A stretch of DNA of 64,000 bases from Caulochytrium protostelioides (taxonomy: Eukaryota; Chytridiomycota; Caulochytriomycetes; Caulochytriales; Caulochytriaceae), in NCBI GenBank assembly GCA_003615045.1, contig ML014140.1, positions 62,001 through 126,000 of the forward strand, in the 5' to 3' direction. Below, piece by piece: positions 22,401 through 32,973 of this stretch. The first letter of the stretch is position 1; each line of letters starts with the position of its first letter. A model generated the notes under the pieces. That model was given only the letters and a program-made list of their open reading frames with translations, searched no databases and had not been told where the DNA came from. A program made the translations under genes and the position numbers.

Positions 22401-24028
22401 ACTGTCCCCGCGGGGCCGTCCTTCATTGCGCTGCCCACGACGCCCGGGGGCGGCCCGGCGGCCGAGAGGGCCGAGCCCGTGCGGCCGCCGTGCGGATGCA
22501 TGCCCGGCTGCCGGTAGGCGTGGCCAAAGAGGACCTGCGAGCACATCACGAGCAGGCGGTCGCAGATATTGGGCGCCAGCGGCGGGATATGGATCGACAT
22601 GTCGACGAGGGCCTGGTGCAGCGGCTCGGTGAGGGACCCTGCGAACATGAGCTCCAGCAGCTCGTGCACGTACTTGGTGAGCGCGGGGCCGACCGCGACG
22701 GAGAGCATCCGGATGCACTGATAGATGGGCGGCTCGGTCATAGCGCGCATACGGCCCTTGAGGGAGAGACCTTCCTTGATGTTCTGCAAAATGTTCTCCA
22801 GGTAGGGCCCCATGGCGCTGCCCATCGCGATGGCAATCTTGCCGATGGCCGTGAACGCGACCGCGCGCTCGCGCTCCTTCTTGAGCTGGAGCAGCAAGTA
22901 CGCCATCGTGCCGCTGAGGTAGGAGGAGCCGAACATGACGGGGTCGAAGTTGGCAATGACGGGTGTCAGCAAGATCACGGTCTTGCGGATAAGCGCGTCA
23001 CGGTGGTCCTTGTAGCGGAGGATCATCTCCATGATTTCCTTGCGATCGACCTTCTTGTCCATGTTCAGCAGAACCTTACCGGTATGCGAGAGCAGCTCCT
23101 GCAGCGCGAGCAGAGACCCGTGGATGGTGTCGACACTGGACATGCGCAGCCCCTTCTGGATCTCGCTAAAGAACTTGAGGTACCACTGCTGGCGCAGCCG
23201 GCTCTCGCGCTGGTGCACGAGCTCGAGCGAGGCCGCGAGGGCCTCGGCGCCGCCTTCGCGAATATTAGCTTTGGGGTCGTGCAGCGCGACCCAGATGAGG
23301 TCCAGGATCTGCGAGACGAACGCATAGATGAGGGTCGGCGCGCTGATCGCCAGCTCGCGGAGCACCAGCACGGCGGCTAGCCGCCGCGACTCGTGGCGGT
23401 CGCCCTGGAGCCACTCGAGGGCGGTCTTGACCTCATGCTCCACGAACTCGGGCGTCAGCGCGCCGCCCGGGATCGCGAGCTTCCCGAGCGCTTTGCTCGC
23501 CATCACCGCAATCTGGGGGTCCGTGCCCGGCAGCACGCTGTGCAGGTAATTCGCGAATCGCGTGATCTTCATGGCGTTTTCGTCGCCTTCGAGGTCGATC
23601 AGCCGCTCAATGGCGACGATGCCGCCCATCTTGTCCGCATTGTCGGCGCTCGTGATGAGTTTCCAGATGCGCTGGTTGACGTCGTTGTTGAGCTTGGCAA
23701 AGTTCTCGCCGGACAGCTCGCGGGCCGAGCTGCCCACAAACTCGCGCAGCTCATTGGCCGCGCGGTTCCGAACATCTTCGCTCCTGGAATCACGTGGTCG
23801 GTCATCGTATCCGCCCAGCAACCCGAGGGATCACCCAATCCAGGCAGAAGAAAATCAGACGATGAGCATCTGTACGTTCGCGGAGACTCAGCCAAAACAG
23901 ACCAGGCGCACGCACGCCACATCAGCCATCCGGGAACGCCCGAACGGGGTCCCTTCGGTCATACGAGCAACTTACTTATTGCGCAGATCATTAAAGATCT
24001 GCAAGAGCTCAGGCATCCCGGCGCTCAT
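16457..24028 (-). CDS. TOR: TOR phosphatidylinositol-3-kinase-related protein kinase
   Basis: Proposed exons on the reverse strand: 24028-23976 (53 nt, MSAGMPELLQIFNDLRN) and 23783-16457, with a 192-nt intron (donor GTAAGTTG, acceptor GATTCCAG). The junction restores the conserved NDLRNKSEDVRNRAANEL start of TOR kinases. Length is about 2459 residues, usual for TOR. Order: HEAT solenoid (1-1250), FAT (1270-1850), FRB (1902-1996, ELIRVAILWHEMW and EEASRLWFG), kinase (2065-2325) with GDRHPSNLM near 2225 and HIDFGD near 2243, a 20-residue-class poly-Ala insert near 2375-2395, and a complete FATC ending CQCYIGWCAFW. The Ser in EEASR that is mutated in rapamycin-resistant TORs is intact, so FKBP12-rapamycin binding is expected. 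It is the catalytic core of TORC1/TORC2 for nutrient-controlled growth. No second TOR is in the window. Confidence 0.97.
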
Positions 24029-25334
24029 GGCGGCGTCGGCCGATCCCGAACGGGGCGCGTACAGACCGGCGGGGCGGCGACGGCGTCGTTAGGCGGCCAG
24101 CGGACGCAGCGCCACGTGGGCGCAGCGCAGCGATGGAAGAAACGCGGGACGGCGGGGACGGCGACGAGAGCGGTCAGGCGGCGACCATCGCCTGGCAGCA
24201 GCGCGCCTAGACAGTGCACAGGAGGTGCACAGACCGTGCACACGGCACTCACCCGATGCCGGCGCGTCGGGTGTTCTGCGGGTCTCGTGGACGTGCAGCG
24301 CCGACGGCAGGGCCGACGCGTCTCTATTACGCGTGGTCGCGGCACCCACGGCAGCGGGTCCCGTCCGGGCCACGCGGTGGCGGCGCGGCGTCTCCGGATC
24401 GAGAGCGACCCGAGATGGCGGTGATCGGCCGGGGTCGACGTTGGGTGGCGACCGTCGCTCGATCGCTGGTCAGACGCTAGTCAACAGAGGAAGGCGGAAT
24501 CCGCCGCAGCAATGAGCACTGATGCGTGACAATAAGCCGCAGCGAGGCGCTGCGCTGCAAAGACAATCGGTCCACGTTGTCTGGAAGCCGAACACGGATA
24601 GGGTGAATGGAAAAAGGCCCCGGCTGCAACAACGATGCGATACAATACGATGCGATACGGTGGCTGAGGATCCGGCCAACAATCAGGGCCCATGGACAGC
24701 GAGCGGCATCGCACCCGGCGTGAGTGGCGGGCGAAGGCAACCGCACGAAGCCCAAACCTGCGACCCGGCGACCCGGCGACCCGGCGACCACGCGACCACG
24801 CGACCACGCGGTCCCTGTTCAATCGTCGCTACGACGTCCCCAACGATCCGCCGCGCGTTGGTCGCCAGAGCGGAAGGTCCGCCACGTGTCGGCGACGCGC
24901 GCGCGCGGCTGTGCTGTGGCGACGGGACACGCGGACGCACGGCACGGCTCGCTCCTCGCGAGCGGCGCTAAAGCAGCGGGAGTCGCGCGATCCTGCCTCG
25001 GCCGGCCCGCGCGTGGCCATGGGTGCGACGCGATGCCGCGCTGCGCTGCGCTGCGCTGCGTGCCAGCCGCACCAAGGAGCGCTCTGGGACGGCGCATGCG
25101 GGCGACGGCGCGACGGCGACCGCGGGCCGGAGGAGGGCCGGGGCAGAAGGCGGGCACCCAGCCGCCGCAGCCCGCCACAGCAACAGGCGGGCTTGGCCGC
25201 CTCTTGCACGATTCTTCGTCTTGCCGAATCATCGATCGAACACCGGAAGCCCACGGCATGGTGATCCTTGGGAGCGATCTTGTCACAACATCGACTGGGT
25301 GGACACATTCTATATTGAGTTTCACGCGGTCGTT
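24029..25334. other. intergenic, TOR promoter side
   Basis: About 1.3 kb upstream of TOR. It contains GTGCACA-type elements at about 24213-24245, CGATACAAT/ACGATGCG repeats at about 24636-24660, an array of CGACCCGG then CGACCACG units at about 24765-24815, and a GCTGC repeat at about 25038-25062. No credible gene seen. Confidence 0.5.
24763..24815 (+). repeat. short tandem array (GACCCGGC then GACCACGC octamers)
   Basis: About three units of a GACCCGGC octamer are followed by about three units of GACCACGC. The change of unit inside one array suggests it expanded twice. The array is not coding in any believable frame. Confidence 0.65.
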
Positions 25335-25414
25335 CATATACCGACCCTATGCGCATACCAATCTTCGGTGGTGCCCCCCGGGGGATCCCCCCGCGAAGCA
25401 GACGCGCATTCGGT
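25335..25414 (-). repeat. Fanzor copy A, 3' flank shared with copy B
   Basis: Read on the reverse strand, the ~80 bases after the copy A stop resemble the same interval beside copy B (28305-28390): ACCGAAT, a GGGGGATCC core, a GCACCA block, a GGTATG-like block and GGGTCGGT. The core at 25374-25392 is a G-run/GATCC/C-run that folds on itself. In TnpB/Fanzor elements the guide-RNA scaffold is encoded here, at the 3' end of the gene. Function is inferred; only the shared sequence and the palindrome are seen. Confidence 0.5.
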
Positions 25415-26353
25415 TCAGTATCGGATGATGTTGCCGACCACGGACCGCAACCTGGTTTGCTCCGGGTTGCGGCACAGCGCTATTGGCCTTTCGGGTAAGG
25501 CCAGGCAGCGTCGGATGTTCAACGCGGCATTGAGGCCGCGGTTCACCAACTTGCTGTGGGTCGCTTCATTGCTGGGGGTGGCTTCATACCATAGCAAGCC
25601 ACGAACCGTGGTTCTCTGGCGCCGGCGTTGGCCGGGTTTCAGGACCACCTTTGTCGGGGCATACCCTCGAGTCCTACGGACCGGGTTGGCCGGCGTCGAC
25701 GCGGTCGGGTGGGGGCCCGCCTGAAACGCGCGAGGGATCTGCACAGCCGTGGGGTCCCGGGTTGGCACCTTGGTGAGGATGCCATTCGTCTCGGCATGCA
25801 CCTGGGTCGTCCGGAACGCGTCGACCAGAACGGTGCGGAAGCGCTGGGCACACGCCTGGTACGCGCGAGCGGTTGGAATCGAGATCTTGCTCTAGCCTCC
25901 GGGGGCCAACTTGGACGCCCCCTAGGCGATCACTACTTCAGCGACGACGGGCGCCATCTCCGTGGCCGCCTCCTAGGCGACGCGGTTCATGAACTTGGCA
26001 AACACGCGTTGCTTGTCACTATACAGCCGCAGGATCTGGTGCGCCCAGCGCGGCTTCAGGAATTCGGCCCACAACGGCTCGTACGTAGCGAGCCACACCT
26101 CCAGGGAGCGGTGATGCGCGTCGAGCGCTGTGCCCTAGGAGCTCACCCCGGACCGCCGCAGCAGCAGATCTTTCAGATGGTGCTGCCACGTCTCTGACTG
26201 CTTTTGGGCGGCCTTCATGCCGACTTCCACATAGTACGGCTTCCGGCTCAGCTTCCAGCTGACGACCTGGCCTTTGGGCCCCACCATGGCCATAAAGATG
26301 TTGGTGCGGCCTGGGTCGTTCCCGATGATGCAGTAGTCATCCCGGCTCTTTGC
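25415..26353 (-). pseudogene. Fanzor (eukaryotic TnpB-like RNA-guided nuclease) remnant, copy A
   Basis: One reverse-strand frame of 313 codons from about 26353 to a TGA at 25415-25417, interrupted only by TAG codons at 26135-26137, 25973-25975, 25922-25924 and 25892-25894; there is no frameshift. It matches the nuclease half of Fanzor proteins in order: a RuvC-I motif (YCIIGNDPGRTNIF), LSRKPYYVEVG, a helical block PLWAEFLKPRWAHQILRLY, the GASKLAP..ISIPTARAY segment, TVLVDAFRTT, and a C-terminal VNRGLNAALNIRRCL (RuvC-III). The RuvC-I Asp is kept. The Glu usual in VDEFRT is Ala, and the Asp of NRDxNAA is Gly, and the zinc-ribbon cysteines are missing, so it is dead by several routes. The N-terminal half is absent: an in-frame TGA lies just upstream and I find no homologous sequence further on. 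Intact relatives are typically 500-700 residues. Confidence 0.85.
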
Positions 26354-27135
26354 TCAGTCAAAATCAAACTCAGTCAAACTCACCCAAAGATCACTCAAGT
26401 ACAACAAAACATCAACTATCTATCTTTTTGCAATAGAGATACGATACTGCTGTTCGACGGTTATCAGCGCCGTCACCCACACGTTCTGCCGATCTCCTCT
26501 GACGCACCAACGTCCGGGCTCTGCCCTCCTCATTTTCGATGATGACGAACGAAGGGCCCTGTGAGCCGCCATGGGTGGTGCTCGGGGCGGCGCCCTTCCG
26601 TGTGGCGTGGAGCCTTCGCTTCTGGTCGGAGGACCCATCGGACTCAGCGGCCAACGCCACATCGGTCGACCGTGCGGGCGACGCCGCCTTCGATGCGAAC
26701 GCATGCAGCGACGCCGCAGCGACGCCACCGGTGACACGGGCGGGCGAGCACCCAGACGCCGATCCGTCTCGCCGATCGCCGACGACCATCGAAGGCGACA
26801 TGCGCCCGACTCAGGTCGCGCCATCAGCCTGCAGCGCGGTCCGAGCCGCTCGTGCCGTTGTCGTGACGGCCGTGTGACGTGGCCGAAAAACTCCGATCGA
26901 GGTGGAAACGAACTCGCAAGAATGGAACGCCGGAGCTCCAGCGTGGCTTCGCTGGTCGTGTCATTCGATTGTCGGTTGAAATCATCCATCGTCTGCCCCG
27001 TCATAATTGCCCATCCTTGGTTCCATCGTGACGCGCCTCGTTGGCTAGCGTGCTTCTGGGAGACGCGCACCCCTCGGCGGTGCCCCTTCCATCCCAGGTG
27101 GACCCCTCAGCCCAACCCGAGTAGGGGATGCCACG
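26354..27135. other. intergenic, YJU2 promoter side
   Basis: An A/T-rich segment with repeated GACTGAGTTT-like units (26355-26395) marks the edge of the Fanzor fragment. Beyond it lies ordinary GC-rich sequence up to YJU2. Open frames of about 110-130 codons exist on both strands at 26412-26877; composition does not decide for either, and I call neither. Confidence 0.45.
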
Positions 27136-28281
27136 ATGGCCGAACGGAAAGTGCTCTCGAAATACTACCCGCCGGACTTTGATCCGGCGAAAGTGCCGCG
27201 GCTGAAGAAGTCGGAGGCGAAGCCGTCGCAGATCCGAGTCCGGCTGGCGGCGCCGTTCTCCATGCGATGCACGACCTGCCACGACTACATCGGCAAGGGC
27301 CGCAAATTCAATGCCCGCAAGGAAGCCGCTCGCGGCTCGGTCTATCTCGGGATGCAGGACTGGCGCTTCTACATCCGGTGCCCGACCTGCGCCGCCGAGA
27401 TCACCTACCGCACCGACTATGCTACCAGCGACTATGTCGCCGAAGTCGGTGCCGTCCGCAACTTTGAAGCCAAGGCCCCCGAAGCCATCTCGACGTCCTT
27501 TGACCCGAACGCGCCAGCGACCGCAGCGGGGTCCGGCGCCACAAAGGACGCCTCGGCCGCGACCGCCGCTGCGTCCGCTTCGACGGCGGCCGCGGCAGGC
27601 AACGACCCGCTGGCCGCGCTCGAAGCCCAGGCTGACGCGCTCGCGCGCGAGATGGCGACCGCTGACGCGCTGCACGAGCTGCAAGCGCGCAACGCGCGCC
27701 TCAATGCCCGCGCAACCGCCCGTGCGATTGGCGACGGCGACGGCGACGGCGGCATGGACGCGGTGCTAGCCTCGCGGATGGCACGCCAGCGCGCGGAGGC
27801 GGCGGAGGCAGAGGCGGAGGACGCGCGGCTGGCCCGTGCGGTCTTTGCCGCCCGCGACGCGGCGTCGGCCGACGCCAGCGCTGGCGCGGCGGCGCTGGCG
27901 GCATCGGTCGAGGCTGATTTGACCTACGATGCGCATGGGTTCGCCAAAATCCCGGGGCCCCAGCTGGCCGCGGGACACGGATCCAGCGCGCGTGTTGGCG
28001 GCGGCGCCGCCCAGACGGCGGCTTGGTTAGAGGCAGAGCGCCTTGCCCGAAGCCGGCCCCGGCAGGCCCTTGACGGCGTGGTCATTCCTGCGAAACGCCG
28101 TAAAGTGCAGGCCGCCGAGGCTACCGAGGCCGTCGCTGCCACCGCAGCCACCGAGATGCGCGCGATCCCAGCAGCGTCGGCTTCGCCAGCATCGGCAATT
28201 ACATCAAAGCCAGCGTCATCATCAACCCCTGTGACGGTATTAGTCGATGGTTATGCGTCCTCATCTTCCGACGATGACTGA
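27136..28281 (+). CDS. YJU2: splicing factor YJU2 / CWC16 (CCDC94 family)
   Basis: A single 381-residue frame starting [17 protein letters not shown], which is the near-invariant start of the family. A zinc-binding core uses C45, C48 (MRCTTC) and C82, C85 (RCPTC), with the family segment [12 protein letters not shown] between them. The N-terminal ~130 residues are conserved; the rest is Ala-rich, with a coiled coil near residues 160-190 and 210-240, a KRRK-type nuclear signal near 317, and a Ser/Asp tail. In yeast this protein binds the Prp19-activated spliceosome and promotes the first catalytic step at the branch point. The gene sits between the two Fanzor fragments, with copy B starting about 25 bases past its stop. 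No intron is needed to explain the protein. Confidence 0.94.
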   Translation: MAERKVLSKYYPPDFDPAKVPRLKKSEAKPSQIRVRLAAPFSMRCTTCHDYIGKGRKFNARKEAARGSVYLGMQDWRFYIRCPTCAAEITYRTDYATSDYVAEVGAVRNFEAKAPEAISTSFDPNAPATAAGSGATKDASAATAAASASTAAAAGNDPLAALEAQADALAREMATADALHELQARNARLNARATARAIGDGDGDGGMDAVLASRMARQRAEAAEAEAEDARLARAVFAARDAASADASAGAAALAASVEADLTYDAHGFAKIPGPQLAAGHGSSARVGGGAAQTAAWLEAERLARSRPRQALDGVVIPAKRRKVQAAEATEAVAATAATEMRAIPAASASPASAITSKPASSSTPVTVLVDGYASSSSDDD

Positions 28282-28304
28282 TTTATATTCACTTTACAGA
28301 ACGT

Positions 28305-28390
28305 ACCGGCCCCCCCTAACCGACCCAATACGAACACCATACCCTCCATGGTGCGCCCATGGATCCCCCACAGAGGTAGTCCGTATTCGG
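28305..28390 (-). repeat. Fanzor copy B, 3' flank with perfect hairpin
   Basis: Corresponds to the 3' flank of copy A. It contains a perfect 7-bp inverted repeat, TCCATGG-TGCGC-CCATGGA (28345-28363), at the site where copy A has its G-run/GATCC/C-run palindrome. The primary sequence of the stem differs between copies while the potential to fold is kept. A role as guide-RNA scaffold or element end is inferred. Confidence 0.5.
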
Positions 28391-28660
28391 TTCGATGTCG
28401 GATGGATTTGCCGATCTTGGGCCGCAGCAACGCTTGCCCAGGGTTGCGGCACAACGCCCTCGTTCTGACCCGTGAGGCTAGGCAACGTCGGATGTTCAAA
28501 GCGGCATTGAGGTCGCGGTTTACGAACTCGCCGTTGGCGGCTTCACACCACAGCAAACATCGGACCACGGTTCTCACACGCCGGCGCTGCTCGGGCTTCA
28601 CGACCACATCCGTCTGGGCATACACCCGGGTCCTGCGGACCCGGTTGGCAGCCGTCCGCT
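28391..28660 (-). pseudogene. Fanzor C-terminal fragment, copy B
   Basis: The reverse-strand frame contains NRVRRTRVYAQTDVVVKPEQ, then VVRCLLWCEAANGEF, then VNRDLNAALNIRRCL and RALCRNPGQALLRPKIGKSI, aligning residue for residue with the last ~100 codons of copy A. Here the RuvC-III Asp (NRD) and two cysteines (CLLWC) of the zinc ribbon are preserved, so this fragment is closer to an active ancestor than copy A. Homology stops near 28660 and everything N-terminal is missing. The frame runs on in both directions without stops but no longer resembles Fanzor. It lies about 100 bases downstream of YJU2 on the opposite strand. Confidence 0.8.
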
Positions 28661-29056
28661 CGGCGCTCTTTGCGCGATCCGCCATGAGGAAACATCTCAA
28701 CCTGCGCATGGACATGAAGTATACGCGCAGGAGCAGGTGCAGGAGCAAGTGCAGAAGCATGAGCCTGATGTTTCCGGGTGCATTAGTAACATTTGCAACG
28801 TCTTGGGACGTTTGAGCCAGCGGCAGACTGGTGGAGGACAGGCTGACAGCAACAGCTGCGCCATCTTGCGGATGCTCTTCCAGATGGGGCCCATCTGTCA
28901 AACAAACTCGCGCCGATGGACGGGGTGCTTGGGAGGGAACGTCAGGAGCTGATCTGCTGGTTTGATCTGATTTGATTTGCTCGAGTGAGCCATGAGACAA
29001 AAAAAGTGCTTCACTGCTACATACAAAACAAAAAAATCTATCGCATATTCGGAAAA
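28661..29056. other. intergenic between Fanzor copy B and AP beta 3' end
   Basis: Lower-GC sequence. A CAGGAGCAGGTGCAG-type repeat lies at about 28725-28760, and the arms CCTGCGC / GCGCAGG (about 28700-28730) could form a hairpin. A-rich runs at about 28997-29040 may serve the AP beta 3' UTR. No gene seen. Confidence 0.45.
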
Positions 29057-32000
29057 CTATATCACACCAGGCGTCGTCATCACGGCCAGCATGGCTTCGT
29101 GGTACGCCGGGATCCAATGTGGCGCGGCGGTGCGCGTCGTGATTTGCGTGGCGCCCGTCAGCGCATTCACCGTCACCTCGCTCAAAAACACTTCCGGACG
29201 GTATGACGCGAGTCGCGTCGCCATAAAGAAGAGCTGCAGCGGCTCAACCCGGCGCTGCGCGACCACGTGGCATCCGCATGCAATCAAGCGCGCCTCGATG
29301 GCCTGAACATCCCGGGTCCACGCAAGGGGCAGCGCGGCCTCCGACGCGCCGGACCCCGTGGCCGACGCGAGAGGCGCCGACGGCAACGCCGGCACCGCGA
29401 GCACCTCCGCACACAGCACGCCCACGGGACCCGTCCACGCCGCCAGCCACGCCGTCGCGTCGGGCGTGCCGTGCGCGCTCCAGTGCAGCCAGAGCGGGAT
29501 CGCGAGCGGCGCGTACGCGACGCCGGCGGACGTCCGCAGCGCGGCTTGCACGTGGTGCAGCGCTGCCGGCGGCCCCACGTCGGCTGCGGCCGTCTCGGCG
29601 CCGGGCGCGGCACCGTCGTGCAGCGCCACGACGACTGCGCCTGATGCCTGGGGCGCCAGCGGCGGCAGCGCGAGGGGCGCCCGGCTCGCCGGCGCCAGGG
29701 CGAGGACGTTCGTGTTGAGCAGGAGGCCGAAGCCGGAGAGCGTTCCGCCGCCGACGTTCTTGATGAGGAGGCGCAGGCGGCGCTGGCCGGACCGCGTCCG
29801 CGCATACCCGACGGCGAGGGCGATCCCGTGATTCGTGCCGGTGACGGGCACGAGAAGAGGCGGCGTCGCAAAGACGGGCGGGTCGTCAGAGTTCTCGAGG
29901 GCGACTGAGCGCTGAGCGTCGGGCATCAAGGATAGACGCTGCATGGCAGCCGTCGGGTGATCGGGCGACATCGAGAGGCCCAAGCTGCCGCTCGCAGCGG
30001 ACGTGGGCGGCGGCGTCGCGGCGAGCGGCATCGCGGACACGGGGCGTTGACGCGGACTCGTGGGCCCACCGCGGAGTTCGGCCAAACGGTCGTTCGATCG
30101 CGCGGCAAACGGGTCGACCAGCGCGTTCGGCGTTAAGCCTCCCAGGCTGCCGGTTCCAGACGGACCCATGCCCAGCCCCGGTGAGGCCGTCAGCCGTCCC
30201 GGCGGGCTGCTCATGGGGCTTTGGGACATAGCTTGGGGGTTCGCTTGCATGGTGGGTGTCCAGCCCGTGACATGCGGCGCCATGCCCAAGCCCATACCCA
30301 CGCCTGCGGGATGCGGCGAGGCGGACGACGATGAGGGCGACGATGCATGAGATGGAAACTGGCCGATCCGTGCGTTCGCATAGGAGGGCGGTGTGACGGC
30401 CGCACCACCCGTAGCAGGACCGGCACCGGCACCGCCACGGCCCACCATGGCCGGGCTGCCGCCCGCCGAGAGCAGCATGGTTCCTGACTGAGCACCGGTT
30501 GATTCGACCGATCCACGGGCCATGCCCGACAGCGCGAAGGGGTTAACCGGGCCATCGCTTCCCGCCAACGGCGTAAACGGTTTCAACGCGGAAGCAGCAC
30601 CGCTGCCCCCGGCGGCGCTGCCGCCGGCATCGAGATGGCTATAATAACGACTGTAGCCGCCGTCCGCATTGAGTCCGCTCGAGGTATTCAAGACGTCTTC
30701 CGATCGGCCGGCGTCCTCGGCTTCGGGTTCGTCGGGCCCAAAGAGCTGCATCAGGTCGTCCTCCAGCATCCGCGAGGCCGGACCTCCCTCAGCGGTGACG
30801 ACGCCTGCGTCGACGTGATACGGGTTAGTGGCGGGTGGCTGGGCGGCTGTTGCCGGCGCGGCCGTCGGCGAGGCCGGCAAGGCGACGGTGGACGGCGGGA
30901 CGCCGTGATAGATAAAGGCCGGCGAGTTCTGGATCTGGATCGGGCGGTAGGTGCCGTATATGCCCTTGGGCGGCTTCTGGCTGAGACTCGACAGCGTGGC
31001 GATATGCAGAATCAAGTCTTCGAGCAGCGCGGGCTCCATCGACTCGCCTTCGACGTTCATGACGGGTTTCTGCGAAAGGACAATTGCTTTCGCAGCGACC
31101 GGGTCGGTGGACAGTAGGCGCCAGTAGATAAAGCCGCGGTCGCGAATGTCGGGGTTGTCCACGTCTTCCGTACAGTGCTTCAAGATGCGGGGCAGCAAGG
31201 CCTGGCCCGCCGAGGGCCGCTTGATAAACAGCTTGACAGTCGCCGTCAAGAGGGCAAGCTGGACCTCCGCGGCGGACTCGAGGAACGTGGCAGCGAACTG
31301 ATTGAGGAGATCGCTCGCGTTATCGATGCGCTCCGCATACTGCCCAATGATCCAGATCATGGCGGCACGGGCCTCCGGCTCGTCGAGACCAGCCAGATTG
31401 TCGCAGAGCACCGCGATCATTCCTTCATAGCGGTTAGGGTACTTTCGGAAGATATCGCGAATCACGACAATGGCTTCTTGTACAATGTAGTTGACCTGTG
31501 TCTCGATCAGCCGGCGCAGGGCAGCGACGCAGCGGTCGGTGGCGAGCTCGATCTTGATGGCGATGCGGCCCAGCGTGCGGAGCGACCGGCGGGCAAAGCC
31601 GACATCGACTTCGTTGGCGTACTCTTCGACTTCCGTCAGGACCTGCTCCACATTGTAATCGTCGGTCAAGTGGAAGATGATTTCCAGCTTCGCCAACTTG
31701 ACGTAGATGGGGTCACTGTACTTGCAAAAGAAGGGCTTCGCGCCCAAACTCTTGAACATGTCTGCCTGCTTTTTGATCAGCAGCTGGATGTTCTTGAGCG
31801 CCACAAACTGGATTTCAGGCTCACTATGCAGCAGCGTGATGAGCGGCGGCTCCATCTTGGCGTAAATGCGACTGACGACCTCCTTGGCTTCGATATAGTG
31901 CGTCAGGTAGGCCAGCACACGGATGGTCGTGAGGACGATGCCAGAGTTGGCATGCTGCAGGCGCGGGACAATGCGTTCGGCCAGCTGCTCGGCGTCCGCA

Positions 32001-32973
32001 TGGCTCTGCGGAACGACAAAGAGAATGCTCTCCAAAATGTAGGCCTGGCTCCATTCTGAGGCCTCATCCAGCGCCACCAAGTACTTGCTCATCGCACTAT
32101 ACTCGACAACGAGCTGGGGCAAGTGGTCGGATCCGTCGCGTTGGTAGATTTCGGCGAGCGCGACCAAGGCGTTGGCGACCACGTTCGGGTTCTCATGAGA
32201 CAAAAGGTTGTGCAGGAGATTCAACGTTCCGCTGCTCTGGATGCGTTCGCGGTCCTGGACCCAGACTTTGGCCACGCACAGCGCGGCAGTCTTAGCGACA
32301 TACGCGTCGCTGTCCTCTAAGCACCGCGCGAGGGGTTGTTGCAGGCTATCGATGATCTGCGGCGTCTGGATCGATGCCATGGTCCGCAGTGCCAAAGCAC
32401 GGATCAACGGGTTCGGATCGGCGAGATCGCGCAAGAAGTCGCTGATCGCATCCGCGGCGAGCTGAGGTCGTGACCGCGCATAGTGAATTAAATAGAGATA
32501 GACCATCTTCTTGACTTCGAGCATCGGGATTTGGAGGCAGGCGACGACGTCCGCGAAAAGCGGGAGCATGTCGTTGCCCATCGTCATGTTGGCGACGATG
32601 CGTTTAAGCGCATTGCGCTTGCGCGTATGCTTGGCATCGCGCTTATCCGAAATCAGCTCGGCATGCAGTTCCTGCGTCTTGCCTAAATGGCCGATACCAC
32701 CATCGGATCATCATGGGGTCATTAGATCGGACCAAATGAGATCAAATCAAGAAGAGAATATCACATCGGACGGGAATGAGTGGCTTGTCAGCTTCTGGCC
32801 ATCGGGAGAAATCGTCAGCGAGTAACGCAGACCCCTGGCACGAGGACACGTCGGAGGTGAACTCTGACATTCACCCGCTTTACTCTGCTGCACATATCGC
32901 GTATGGCGCACAGAACCCATCGCACGCCCGAGGTCTTACCCTTCTGGAAGAACTGGGCATCCGTGCCCGACAT
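29057..32973 (-). CDS. AP-1/AP-2 complex beta adaptin
   Basis: Proposed exons: 32973-32940 (34 nt, MSGTDAQFFQK) and 32682-29057, with a 257-nt intron (donor GTAAGACC, acceptor GCCATTTAG). The join gives QKGKTQELHAELISDKRDAK, the expected beta-adaptin start. Total about 1219 residues, longer than the usual 700-950. Residues ~1-620 are the conserved HEAT-like trunk (VANMTMGNDMLPLFADVV, LEVKKMVYLYLIHYA, DPNPLIRALALRTMA). Residues ~620-950 form a long Gly/Ser/Pro hinge. The rest is the appendage domain (LLLNTNVLALAP, ending near MTTPGVI). Beta adaptin links cargo and clathrin on Golgi/endosome (AP-1) or plasma membrane (AP-2) vesicles; I cannot say which complex, and some lineages share one beta for both. 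The stop is TAG. Confidence 0.92.

Noticed and set aside
25892-26137. TAG reassigned to a sense codon, making Fanzor copy A intact
   Set aside because: GDT1 and AP beta end in TAG exactly where their families end, and no gene in the window needs TAG as sense. Copy A also lacks catalytic residues and its N-terminal half.
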